A DNA stretch of 64,000 bases from Mesorhizobium sp. YC-39 (GTDB lineage: Bacteria > Pseudomonadota > Alphaproteobacteria > Rhizobiales > Rhizobiaceae), in NCBI RefSeq assembly GCF_025753795.1, contig NZ_JAOWPS010000004.1:186001-250000 (forward strand). The letters run 5' to 3'. Below are positions 33,346-41,550 of the stretch, piece by piece (within the stretch, counting starts at the first letter, position 1; the number at the start of each line of letters is the position of its first letter). The position numbers and the translations under genes are program-made. The notes under the pieces are model-generated. The model made no database searches. It saw only the letters and a list, made by a program, of their open reading frames with translations, and was not told where the DNA came from.

Positions 33346-34977
33346 ATGGCGTTTGTGTTTTTGAAAACCCGGGGTGACAATCCTTCTGGATTGACTTCGA
33401 TGAGGCCCAGCCTGCGTTGGGTCGCGGTTCCAGCCGTCGGCGCGGCGGTCGTTTTGTGGTCGGTGGCGACCATGGCCGGCCTCTACTCGGTGGGTACATC
33501 GCTCACCGCCGCTTCCAACAGCCTGCCGCAAAGCCTGCTGGCGCCGCGCACCATTGCGTTTGCCGATCCGCGCCGCACGCTCGCAAATTCATGGGCCAAT
33601 TCATGGGCGCCGCCGCTCTCCACCAGCCGGCAGGGGTCGCTGCTCAATCGATGCGACGCCGGCTGCATGCACGCCGCCGGCAGCTTCTCGCATGATGGCA
33701 AGGCGGCGCGCATCGAGCCTTTGGCGCGGTCGAACGAGGTCGCTCCTGTCCGCGACCGCTTCGACAGCGTGGTGGCGAAAGCCGCGTTGTCGCCGCAAAA
33801 GCTTGCCGCTGCCTTTGCCAATGCCTCTTCTCACGTTCCTGGCGCACCATCGGCGCTTGCCAGCCTGCCGATGGGGGCTCGCTTTGCAGGCGCCGCGCGC
33901 GTGCCGGACCCGCGTGGTCCCGCATCTGAGCGATTCGGGCCTGAGGTCGCGGAGATAGAACGATCCTCACGCCTGGCGCTGGCGTTGGCGAACGTATTGC
34001 CGGAACAGATGATCGATGTGCTGCCGCCGGCGGCAATGGCAAATGATACTGCAGCCGCGCAAGAGCCGCAGCAGGGTGAAGTGCAGGTGGCCTCGCTGCC
34101 GCCACAGGACGAGATGCCCGACAGCATTCCGGTGCCAAGCTTGCGTCCGCAGGCGAAAATCGAGCAGTCGGACGAGGCGCCGGAGGTCGAGGCGCCCAAG
34201 GCACCGAGCACCCAGCCGGCCAAGCCTTCCAAGGCTGCCCAGGCACCCAAAGCCAAGGCGAGCAGGACGGCCGATGCGCCGCAAGTCGAAACGCCACAAT
34301 CTCCAAGAGCCTTGTCGCCACGGAATTCGTCACTCGCCGCGCCGCCAGGCGTGGAAGGCAGCCAGGGTATGCAAGTCAGCCCAACCAGCCGGAGCACGCG
34401 AGCCAGCCAGGGCACGCAAAACGGCCAGGGCACGCAAAGCGGCCAGGGCACGCAAAGCGGCCAGGGCACGCAAAGCGGCCAGGGCAAGCCGGCCAAGCGA
34501 TCGAAAGCTCAGGCCGGCGACATGCTGGCCTTTGCCAAGCCGGACAATCCTGAGCGCGGCGTTGGCGGAGCCTTCAGGAACCTTTTCACCAGGCCATCCC
34601 TGGGCAGCGGCGTCGCCGTCTACGATATCTCGGCGAAAACCGTCTATATGCCGGACGGTTCGCGACTCGAGGCACATTCGGGAATTGGCTCGATGGCCGA
34701 TCAGCCGCGCTACGCCAACCGCAAAAATGTCGGCCCGACACCGCCCGGCACCTATGACTTGAAGCTGCGCGAATCGCGCTTCCACGGCGTCGAGGCGATA
34801 CGTCTCACCCCCACCAGCGGCAACAACAAATATGGCCGCGACGGTCTGCTCGCCCACAGCTATCTGCTGCGCGGCGGCCGTGCGGAATCCCATGGCTGCG
34901 TGGCCTTCAAGGACTATGCGCGCTTCCTAGCCGCCTACAAGAAAGGCAAGATCAAGCGCCTCGTCGTGCGCGGCTAA
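33346..34977 (+). CDS. DUF2778 (Tlde1-like L,D-transpeptidase fold) membrane-anchored protein
   Basis: A 543-residue protein with one N-terminal membrane anchor (about residues 24-48), a long low-complexity Pro/Ala/Gln-rich middle (residues ~60-390), and a C-terminal DUF2778 domain from about residue 400. The catalytic-type motif is His504...SHGC with Cys518, as in YkuD-related enzymes. It probably faces the periplasm and acts on peptidoglycan. The middle contains a six-residue tandem repeat (GQGTQS) encoded by 18-bp units at 34405-34494. DUF2778 proteins include T6SS effectors, but no T6SS or immunity gene is nearby and the anchor argues for a housekeeping role. Confidence 0.78.
   Translation: MAFVFLKTRGDNPSGLTSMRPSLRWVAVPAVGAAVVLWSVATMAGLYSVGTSLTAASNSLPQSLLAPRTIAFADPRRTLANSWANSWAPPLSTSRQGSLLNRCDAGCMHAAGSFSHDGKAARIEPLARSNEVAPVRDRFDSVVAKAALSPQKLAAAFANASSHVPGAPSALASLPMGARFAGAARVPDPRGPASERFGPEVAEIERSSRLALALANVLPEQMIDVLPPAAMANDTAAAQEPQQGEVQVASLPPQDEMPDSIPVPSLRPQAKIEQSDEAPEVEAPKAPSTQPAKPSKAAQAPKAKASRTADAPQVETPQSPRALSPRNSSLAAPPGVEGSQGMQVSPTSRSTRASQGTQNGQGTQSGQGTQSGQGTQSGQGKPAKRSKAQAGDMLAFAKPDNPERGVGGAFRNLFTRPSLGSGVAVYDISAKTVYMPDGSRLEAHSGIGSMADQPRYANRKNVGPTPPGTYDLKLRESRFHGVEAIRLTPTSGNNKYGRDGLLAHSYLLRGGRAESHGCVAFKDYARFLAAYKKGKIKRLVVRG
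34405..34494 (+). repeat. 18-bp in-frame tandem repeat in the DUF2778 gene
   Basis: The unit GGCCAGGGCACGCAAAGC occurs three times exactly (34423-34440, 34441-34458, 34459-34476), with a one- or two-base variant before (34405-34422) and a decayed half copy after (34477-34494). Being a multiple of three it can vary in number without shifting the frame. Confidence 0.9.
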
Positions 34978-35154
34978 CCAGCCGCTGACGCGGATCGCGT
35001 CGAAGGAGCTCGGCGCGTAGACCCGCAGCGGCGAGAATGAAAGCCGCCACAGCCACCCGATTGTCAGCAGCCGCCACCGAAACCGTTTTCATTCCCGGCC
35101 GGGCAGACTATGACTGGCCGGGGCGGGTCGGCTCCGGTTCACCAAGAGGATGTC

Positions 35155-35940
35155 ATGACAATACGCGCTGTCGTCTGGGGCGAGAATATCCATGAGCGGA
35201 CCAATGAGGTGGTCGCGGGCATTTACCCCGAGGGCATGCACGCGACGATCGCCAACGCGCTGAACACCGATAAGGGCATTTCCGCCTCGACCGCGACGCT
35301 CGAGCAGCCTGAGCATGGCTTGCCGGCCGACCGCCTGGCTGAAACCGACGTACTCGTGTGGTGGGGGCACAAGGACCATGGCGCGGTCGCCGACGAAATC
35401 GTCGAGCGCGTGGCGCGCCGTGTCTGGGAAGGCATGGGGTTGATCATCCTCCATTCCGGCCATTTCTCGAAAATCTTCAAGAGGCTGATGGGCACGCCGT
35501 GCACGCTGAAATGGCGCGAGGCAGGCGAGCGCGAGCGGCTCTGGGTGACCAGCCCCAATCATCCGATCACTGCCGGGATCGGCGAGTATTTCGAGCTCGA
35601 AAACGAAGAAATGTATGGCGAGCAGTTCGCCGTGCCGGAGCCGCTGGAGACGGTCTTCATCTCCTGGTTCCAGGGCGGCGAAGTGTTCCGGTCGGGGCTG
35701 ACTTATCGCCGAGGGGCCGGCAACATCTTCTATTTCAGGCCGGGGCATGAGACCTACCCGACTTATCACGACGCCACCGTGCAGAAGGTGCTGCGCAACG
35801 CGGTGAAATGGGCGCATAACCCGCAAGGGGCAAATCCTGCCGTCCTCGAGGCGCCGAACGTGCCGGTGGAAAAGGCGCTGGAGCCGATCGTCGAGCGCGG
35901 CGGAAAACTTCATGCCGCGGGTGAACGCGGCTATCGCTAG
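35155..35940 (+). CDS. thuA: ThuA-family protein (trehalose-utilisation-like)
   Basis: A 261-residue ThuA-like protein (class I glutamine amidotransferase-like fold): TIRAVVWGENIHER at the N-terminus, DVLVWWGHKDHGAV near residue 80, and GMGLIILHSGHFSKIFKRLMG with the His of the family. In Sinorhizobium ThuA/ThuB convert trehalose-derived 3-keto sugars. ATG 35155 follows AAGAGGA. The oxidoreductase 76 bp downstream matches the ThuB role, but the thuEFGK transporter is absent, so this is a detached pair or a paralogue acting on another disaccharide. Confidence 0.85.
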   Translation: MTIRAVVWGENIHERTNEVVAGIYPEGMHATIANALNTDKGISASTATLEQPEHGLPADRLAETDVLVWWGHKDHGAVADEIVERVARRVWEGMGLIILHSGHFSKIFKRLMGTPCTLKWREAGERERLWVTSPNHPITAGIGEYFELENEEMYGEQFAVPEPLETVFISWFQGGEVFRSGLTYRRGAGNIFYFRPGHETYPTYHDATVQKVLRNAVKWAHNPQGANPAVLEAPNVPVEKALEPIVERGGKLHAAGERGYR

Positions 35941-36016
35941 ACCATGATCCCGAATCCTGGTTCGGAAAATCCATGATCAAACAAGAAGATAAAGCTCCAT
36001 TCTAAGGATAAGAATC

Positions 36017-37075
36017 ATGCGCCTTTTGATACTCGGCACCGGCTGGATGGCGCAGGAGCACGCCCGGCAGTTCGGCAAGATCGATGGCGTCGAACTGGTC
36101 GGCGCCGTCGATGTCGACCGCAAACGTGTCGATGAATTTTCTGACAGCCACGGCATTCCCAACCGGTTCACCTCGCTGGAGGATGCGCTGGCATGGGGTG
36201 AGTTCGATGCCGCGGCAAACGTGACGCCGGATCGCATTCACCATCCGACCACGATGATGCTGGTCGCGGTGGGCAAGCCGGTGCTGTGCGAAAAGCCGCT
36301 GGCCGAAAACTTTGAGAAGGCCAGCGAGATGGCCGATGCCGCCGAGCGGGCCGGCATCATCAACATGGTCAACCTGACCTATCGCAATGTGGCGGCGCTG
36401 CAGAAGGCGCGCGCCATGGTGCTGGCCGGCGAGATCGGCGAGGTCCGGCATGTCGAGGCGTCCTATCTGCAGAGCTGGCTGGTGTCCAAGTTCTGGGGCG
36501 ACTGGCGCACGGACCCGAAATGGCTGTGGCGCCTGTCGCGCGGCCACGGCTCCAATGGCGTGCTGGGCGACGTCGGCATCCACATCCTCGATTTCGCCAG
36601 CTATGGCGCGGCGCTCGACATCGACCATGTGTTCTGCCGGCTGAGAACCTTCGACAAGGCGCCCGGCAACCGGATCGGCGAATACGACCTCGACGCCAAT
36701 GACAGCTTCGCCATGGCGCTGGATTTCTCCAACGGCGCGTTCGGCATGGTGCACGCCAGCCGCTGGGCGACCGGCCATCTCAATGAATTGCGGCTGCGCA
36801 TATATGGCGACAAGGGCGGTATCGAAGTCGTGCACAATTTGAACGGCTCGGAGCTGAAAGCGTGCATGGGCGAGGACATTGAGAACGCCAAATGGCAGCC
36901 CCTCGATCCCGGCTCGGTGCCGACCAACTACCAGCGCTTTGTCGATGCGGTGCTGAGCGGTGTTCAAGCCGAGCCGTCGTTCCGGCATGCAGCCGAGCTG
37001 CAGAAGGTGCTCGACCTTGCCGTCGTGTCCGACGAGAAGAGGGCCGAGCTGAGGGCACATGCCGACACGCAGTGA
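36017..37075 (+). CDS. Gfo/Idh/MocA-family oxidoreductase (ThuB-like)
   Basis: A 352-residue NAD(P)-dependent sugar dehydrogenase. The Rossmann motif is LLILGTGWMAQEHARQF at the N-terminus, followed by the family hallmark VGKPVLCEKPLAEN with the catalytic EKP at about residue 95, and DVGIHILDFASYG near residue 180. With the ThuA-like gene before it, it likely oxidises or reduces a sugar at C3. The start is ATG 36017 after AAGGA. The following GFA gene begins 23 bp after its stop. Confidence 0.9.
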   Translation: MRLLILGTGWMAQEHARQFGKIDGVELVGAVDVDRKRVDEFSDSHGIPNRFTSLEDALAWGEFDAAANVTPDRIHHPTTMMLVAVGKPVLCEKPLAENFEKASEMADAAERAGIINMVNLTYRNVAALQKARAMVLAGEIGEVRHVEASYLQSWLVSKFWGDWRTDPKWLWRLSRGHGSNGVLGDVGIHILDFASYGAALDIDHVFCRLRTFDKAPGNRIGEYDLDANDSFAMALDFSNGAFGMVHASRWATGHLNELRLRIYGDKGGIEVVHNLNGSELKACMGEDIENAKWQPLDPGSVPTNYQRFVDAVLSGVQAEPSFRHAAELQKVLDLAVVSDEKRAELRAHADTQ

Positions 37076-37098
37076 TATCTTTCGAGGAGGAGCCAGCC

Positions 37099-37500
37099 AT
37101 GGTCACGCGCCGCGCCGAATGTTCCTGCGGTCAGCTTTCAGCCACCTGTTCGGGTGAGCCGGTACGGGTTTCGGTATGCCATTGCCTGGCCTGCAAGCGG
37201 CGTACCGGCAGTGCGTTCAGCTTCAACGCGCGGTTTCCCGAGGACAAGGTGTCGATCGAGGGACGAGCGGCGCAGTTCACCCGCATCGGCGAAGCAGGTG
37301 GCCGCGTCACCTACAGCTTCTGCCCGGATTGCGGGACCAACGTCCATTACCGGATTGACGTCCAGCCCGGCCTGATCGCCATCCCGGTAGGCGCCTTCGC
37401 CGATCCTTCGTTCCCGCAGCCCTTCCAATCCTTCTATCACGACAGCCGGCGCTACCAGTGGGTTGAGGTCAACGCCGAGCCGCTGGCGACGTTCGGCTGA
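37099..37500 (+). CDS. GFA-family zinc protein (glutathione-dependent formaldehyde-activating-like)
   Basis: A 133-residue protein with the GFA zinc-binding cysteines: CSCGQ near the N-terminus, CHCLACKRRTGSAF, and FCPDCGTNVHYR. The founding member speeds formation of S-hydroxymethylglutathione, but most small GFA paralogues have unknown substrates. CGAGGAGG stands eight bases before ATG 37099. It may be part of the thuA-like transcript, and lies 109 bp before the amidohydrolase-QEGLA-ATP-grasp cluster. The last bases of this gene belong to a repeat seen again at 41407. Confidence 0.87.
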   Translation: MVTRRAECSCGQLSATCSGEPVRVSVCHCLACKRRTGSAFSFNARFPEDKVSIEGRAAQFTRIGEAGGRVTYSFCPDCGTNVHYRIDVQPGLIAIPVGAFADPSFPQPFQSFYHDSRRYQWVEVNAEPLATFG

Positions 37501-37567
37501 AAACGCTGGGCAGACCCGACCGATGTTAGGGTCAAAACCCAATCATGCGGAACGACCGAATTCGACC
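37486..37567 (+). repeat. Direct repeat copy 1 (left of the QEGLA cluster)
   Basis: This segment, which includes the GFA stop codon and the spacer behind it, resembles 41407-41490 in the same orientation. Two well-matching blocks (37486-37506 and 37529-37567) are separated by a poorly matching 22 bp. Block 2 shares GGGTCAAA and GAACGACCGA with the other copy. Confidence 0.55.
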
Positions 37568-37609
37568 CCAGGCGGAACCGTCCGCACTCTCCCCGCATTT
37601 GGATGAAGC

Positions 37610-38422
37610 ATGAACAAGACTTCCGACAACGATCCGGGCGGGGCAGGCTGGACGATCAAGCTCGGAGAGTCTCCGATAGTCGGTACAGCCATTCACAGCG
37701 GCACCGACGTTGGCAGGGCTTGTCGATCGCTTATGTGCCTTTCCGAACCCGACCGGCGTCGAGAAGAGGACCCGTTCACCGAGCGTTTCATTGCCGATTT
37801 TCCCACCCAGATCATCGTTCATCGATCGCGCTTCCAGGTCGACCTGAACCGCGCGCGCGACGCCGCGGTCTACCGGTCGCCGGACCAGTCCTGGGGTCTG
37901 AAAGTCTGGCGAGAGCAGCCGGCCGAGGACATCGTCAAGGAGTCTCTCGCCTTTCACGACGCCTTCTACAGTGAGCTGAACCGTGTCCTTGCCGGTATCG
38001 AGGGGCGCCATGGCAGGTTCGTTCTCGTCGACGTCCACAGCTATAATCACCGGCGCGACGGGCCGGAGGCCATGCCTACGTCTCGCGACGTCGCGCCCGA
38101 CATCAACATTGGTACGTCTTCCATGGACCGCGCGCGCTGGGCACCGGTCGTCGACGCTTTCATCGAGACGCTCCGCGGCCAGCGTCTCAACGGCGAACCG
38201 ATCGACGTGCGCGAGAATGTGTCTTTCCAGGGCAAGGGCGAACAGACCCGTTTCGTCCATGCCAATTTCTTGGAAAACGGCTGCGCCATCGCGGTAGAGT
38301 TCAAGAAGATCTTCATGGACGAATGGAGCGGTGAGCCCGACTGGGGAACAATCGAGCGGCTGCGCGCCATGCTGGCCTCTACGGTGCCCGTCCTGGAGTC
38401 GGCGCTGCGGGCCATGCGATGA
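37610..38422 (+). CDS. N-formylglutamate amidohydrolase-family protein
   Basis: A 270-residue protein of the FGase family. It shows AIHSGTDVG (His29, expected zinc ligand), REEDPFTE (the conserved R-E-E-D-P block) and FVLVDVHSYNHRRDGP with a second metal-type His. Family members hydrolyse N-formyl-glutamate or remove acyl/peptide groups with zinc. It overlaps the QEGLA gene by 4 bp and heads a three-gene unit with a metallopeptidase and an ATP-grasp ligase, so a role in trimming a ligase product rather than histidine catabolism is inferred. No hut genes are near. Confidence 0.85.
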   Translation: MNKTSDNDPGGAGWTIKLGESPIVGTAIHSGTDVGRACRSLMCLSEPDRRREEDPFTERFIADFPTQIIVHRSRFQVDLNRARDAAVYRSPDQSWGLKVWREQPAEDIVKESLAFHDAFYSELNRVLAGIEGRHGRFVLVDVHSYNHRRDGPEAMPTSRDVAPDINIGTSSMDRARWAPVVDAFIETLRGQRLNGEPIDVRENVSFQGKGEQTRFVHANFLENGCAIAVEFKKIFMDEWSGEPDWGTIERLRAMLASTVPVLESALRAMR

Positions 38423-40284
38423 AGCCCAAGCTCGCCGAGCCCGCGCCTCCGTTGGCGCAAATCGAAGCGGACCTGGACGCGCTTTTGCGGGACGGCAAGC
38501 CAATCCGCCGCGACTTCGGCAATGGCAACCGTTTGCATATGGATCGGCCGCTGCCGTTTCTGTGTGTCCATGTTGGCTCGCATCAGGATGCGGCATTCCA
38601 CGCCGTCTCCGCCAACGCCTCCTATCTGATCGCGGCCGACATCGGCCTTGCCGGCGAGGTCGCGCGGCTGGTGGCGCGAAGAATGCGCGATCACTGCGGT
38701 GCCTTCCTCATGCTGGACATCGGCGAGTTGGCCGAAGACCGGTTCCTGACGGAGGATGTTCCGTTCCTGCCACCTTTCGAGATTGCGTTGGCCTGCGGCG
38801 ACACGGCGGCGGAGAAGGCGGCGCTCAAGCGCTTCACTACGGCTGCGTCCGCACGTGAAGCAAAGTACCGCACGCCTCGCGTGGACGAACTCAATCCAAC
38901 GACACGCGCCGAAGCACGGCTCTGGGATGATCTCGGTGACGAGGCGTGCCTGACGGTGCGCTTCGCACCGATCTACCGGGTGCCTGGCACCAAGCGCGTC
39001 TACCCTGATCTCCACGACCTTGTCGTCGCCAACATGGTCGATTCGGCGCTTCAGGCCGTCAGCGCCTTCCTGAAGGCATCAAGGCTGGAACAGCCGGCAA
39101 CCCATCGTTCGCTGGGGCGGCGCGCCTATATCGACGCGGTCGTGCGCGCCGATCGGGCGATCGACAACGTCGCGTCGACATTCGATTTTCTGCTTGCCGT
39201 CACACCGATCAATGCCGAACCAGCCTGGCTGGAATTCCAGGCCGGCGCCTTCGAGAGGGTGCCCACATTGCTCTACAGGCCGCTCGAGTTCGAGGCCGCC
39301 GCCCAGAAACGGAAGCTCTATTCGGTCTCGCTCGATCATCTGGAAGATCCGCTGCTGACCAAGCTGCTCTCCGAAAAGCAGCAGGAACTCGATCTCCAAC
39401 TGTCGATGCTCGCGGCACGCGAAACGCCGCGCTTCGCCGAACTCGGAAGAGCACTCTATGGCAGCGTCGAGCCGGGGCTGGCGGCGCGCGCACGCGCCAT
39501 TCTCGAAAAGGCGCCCAGCGTTGCGACGTCCCGGCAGGAGGGCCTGGGCGCCGACGCTGTCGCCGCTGCCGCACGCGACATGATCGCCGGCTACCGGGCA
39601 GCCTATCCCGAATTCGATGCTTCCGTGGAGATCCGCGGCGACCTGCCGGCCGGCCTCCTCGTCTCGCGAAACCGGCTGCTGGTTTCGCGCGATACCAACC
39701 TTCCACCGGAGCGTCTTACCGCGCTGCTTAGCCACGAGATCGGTGTGCATCTGCTGACCTACTTCAACGGCGATGCGCAGGGGCTCGCCATTTTCCGCAG
39801 CGGGCTGGCCGGCTATGAGGGCATGCAGGAGGGACTGGCCGTGCTGGCGGAATATCTGGTCGGCGGCATGACCGCGGCGCGGCTGAGGCTGATCGCGGCC
39901 AGGGTTGTCGCCTGTCAGGCGATGCTCAACGGCGCAACATTCGAGGAAACCTTCCGCATTCTCCACAGGGATTTCGGCCTCGACGAGCGGAGCACTTTCA
40001 ATGTCGTACTGCGTGTCTATCGAGGCGGGGGCCTGGCAAAAGACGCCATCTATCTGCGTGGCATTGTGCAGGTCCTCGATCACCTGAAGCACGGCGGCAG
40101 CCTCACGCCGTTCTGGATCGGCAAGATCTCCGCCGCGCATTTTGGAGCGATCCAGGAACTCAACGCGCGCGGCTTGCTGCGGGCGCCGCGCCTTGAGCCT
40201 GCATTCCTCTCTTCCGACGCGGCGCGTTCGCGCCTCAAGAAAGCGATGGCGGGAATCGATCCGATCGATATGGTTGAAACCTGA
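38419..40284 (+). CDS. QEGLA-motif (DUF1704/MATCAP-like) metallopeptidase
   Basis: A 621-residue protein of the family annotated 'flavohemoglobin expression-modulating QEGLA motif protein'. Its C-terminal half has the zinc motif HEIGVH (His439-His443) and the name-giving QEGLA at residues 470-474 in GYEGMQEGLAVLAEYL. DUF1704 is the domain of the eukaryotic tubulin carboxypeptidase MATCAP, so removal of a C-terminal amino acid is the best functional guess. The N-terminal ~200 residues are a separate region I cannot assign. No signal peptide is seen. The start overlaps the amidohydrolase stop; the ATP-grasp gene follows after 14 bp. Confidence 0.87.
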   Translation: MKPKLAEPAPPLAQIEADLDALLRDGKPIRRDFGNGNRLHMDRPLPFLCVHVGSHQDAAFHAVSANASYLIAADIGLAGEVARLVARRMRDHCGAFLMLDIGELAEDRFLTEDVPFLPPFEIALACGDTAAEKAALKRFTTAASAREAKYRTPRVDELNPTTRAEARLWDDLGDEACLTVRFAPIYRVPGTKRVYPDLHDLVVANMVDSALQAVSAFLKASRLEQPATHRSLGRRAYIDAVVRADRAIDNVASTFDFLLAVTPINAEPAWLEFQAGAFERVPTLLYRPLEFEAAAQKRKLYSVSLDHLEDPLLTKLLSEKQQELDLQLSMLAARETPRFAELGRALYGSVEPGLAARARAILEKAPSVATSRQEGLGADAVAAAARDMIAGYRAAYPEFDASVEIRGDLPAGLLVSRNRLLVSRDTNLPPERLTALLSHEIGVHLLTYFNGDAQGLAIFRSGLAGYEGMQEGLAVLAEYLVGGMTAARLRLIAARVVACQAMLNGATFEETFRILHRDFGLDERSTFNVVLRVYRGGGLAKDAIYLRGIVQVLDHLKHGGSLTPFWIGKISAAHFGAIQELNARGLLRAPRLEPAFLSSDAARSRLKKAMAGIDPIDMVET

Positions 40285-40298
40285 GCGGAGTCTCCTCG

Positions 40299-41345
40299 AT
40301 GCGCATTGCGTTCTTTGTCAATTCCATTGAGAGCGAGACGCCTGCCTACACGACGACAGCGTTGGCGCTGGCTGCAGTCCAGCGCGGCCATTCCGTTGTC
40401 TATGTTGAACCCGGCGACTTTATATTGCGGCCGGACGACAGTCTGGCTGTTAGCGTCGCGGTTCTGCCGGACGCTCCCTATAAGACGTCCGACAGGCTGC
40501 ATGCCGCCCTGAAGGACGCCGCGAAGCAGAAAAAGACCTTCGCGATCAGCGATATCGACATTGTCTTTCTGCGCAACGACCCGTCGCTGGACGCCACCGA
40601 TCGACCATGGGCCGCCAATGCAGGCGTTATGTTCGGGCGGCTCGCGGCGGAACGCGGCACGATAGTCGTCAACGATCCGGACGGCCTGGGGCAGGCGCAG
40701 AGCAAGCTCTATCTTCAGTCTTTTCCCGAGGCGGTCAGGCCGGCGACCCTGATATCGCGCAGCATCACCGAGATCCGCGCCTTCATCGACAAAAACTCGA
40801 AGGGCTGCATTGTCAAACCGCTGCAGGGGTCGGGTGGCAAGAATGTCTTCCATATTGCGACGCCCACCGATTCCAACCTCAACCAGATTTTCGAAGCGGC
40901 CAGCGGCGCCGGCTATCTCATCGCGCAGGTCTACATTCCGGAGGCCAAGGCTGGTGACGTACGTCTGTTCCTGATGAACGGCCTGCCGCTGGTGCGCGAC
41001 GGCAATTACGCAGCCTTTCGCCGCGTTCCAGCCAAGGGCGACGTCCGGTCCAATATCCATGCCGCTGGAACAGCCCGCAGGGTCAAGGTAACGAGCACGA
41101 TGTTAGGCATTGCCGAGATGGTGCGCCCCAAATTGATCAGCGACGGCATGTTTCTGGTTGGGCTCGACATCGTCGGGGACAAACTTCTGGAGATCAACGT
41201 GTTCACGCCAGGCGGGCTGACACGGCTCGCCGCGATGTACAAGACGGATTTTGCCGCACCCGTCATCATTGCGCTGGAGGAGAAGCGGAGGCTGCGGCTA
41301 GCCTATGGAAAGACCCTGACAAATTCGCGGCTGGCGACACTCTGA
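40299..41345 (+). CDS. GshB-like ATP-grasp ligase
   Basis: A 348-residue ATP-grasp enzyme close to glutathione synthetase in motif pattern: CIVKPLQGSGGKNVFHI (ATP-binding lysine and glycine loop, near residue 170) and LDIVGDKLLEINVFTPGGL (metal-binding Asp/Glu/Asn, near residue 290). It should join a carboxylate to an amine with ATP. Being last in an operon with a carboxypeptidase-like and an amidohydrolase-like gene, it is unlikely to be the housekeeping glutathione synthetase. A 49-bp stretch of this gene type reappears as a fragment at 44780. Confidence 0.85.
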   Translation: MRIAFFVNSIESETPAYTTTALALAAVQRGHSVVYVEPGDFILRPDDSLAVSVAVLPDAPYKTSDRLHAALKDAAKQKKTFAISDIDIVFLRNDPSLDATDRPWAANAGVMFGRLAAERGTIVVNDPDGLGQAQSKLYLQSFPEAVRPATLISRSITEIRAFIDKNSKGCIVKPLQGSGGKNVFHIATPTDSNLNQIFEAASGAGYLIAQVYIPEAKAGDVRLFLMNGLPLVRDGNYAAFRRVPAKGDVRSNIHAAGTARRVKVTSTMLGIAEMVRPKLISDGMFLVGLDIVGDKLLEINVFTPGGLTRLAAMYKTDFAAPVIIALEEKRRLRLAYGKTLTNSRLATL

Positions 41346-41406
41346 GGGACGCAGGCAAGTCGGCTAGCGGACCAGCAAATGGGGTGAGGTTCGCACTCAG
41401 CCTCCA

Positions 41407-41490
41407 GCGACGGTCGGCTGAAGACGCCGGCCGGGTCTGGCTGGCGTTTTAGGGGTCAAACCTAATCACTCTGAACGACCGAGTTCGGCC
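41407..41490 (+). repeat. Direct repeat copy 2 (right of the QEGLA cluster)
   Basis: Blocks 41407-41427 and 41452-41490 match 37486-37506 and 37529-37567 in the same order and orientation (about 19/21 and about 31/39 by eye). Block 1 corresponds to the stop-codon end of the GFA gene in copy 1 but follows no GFA gene here, so this looks like a scar or a dispersed element. Confidence 0.5.
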
Positions 41491-41550
41491 CTTGCAGACG
41501 TTGCCGGAACAAAGCAACCTGACACATCTACGAAACATCCAATTGGCAGG

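Noticed and set aside
33346..34977. DUF2778 protein as a T6SS L,D-transpeptidase effector (Tlde1-like)
   Set aside because: No T6SS, VgrG, PAAR or immunity gene is near, and the protein has its own membrane anchor.
35094..35122. CCCGGCC/GGCCGGG hairpin after the DUF2778 gene
   Set aside because: A 7-bp stem with a 15-nt loop, more than 100 bp from the stop codon and without a T-tract; too weak to call a terminator.
37550..37605. Possible EcfG-type (general stress) promoter, GGAAC at 37574-37578
   Set aside because: The expected GTT-containing -10 element is not at the right distance; only CATT is found, so the match is too weak.
38419..40284. Role of the QEGLA protein in flavohaemoglobin expression, as its family name suggests
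   Set aside because: There is no globin, NO-sensing or related gene in the window; the family name does not match the zinc-peptidase motifs seen.
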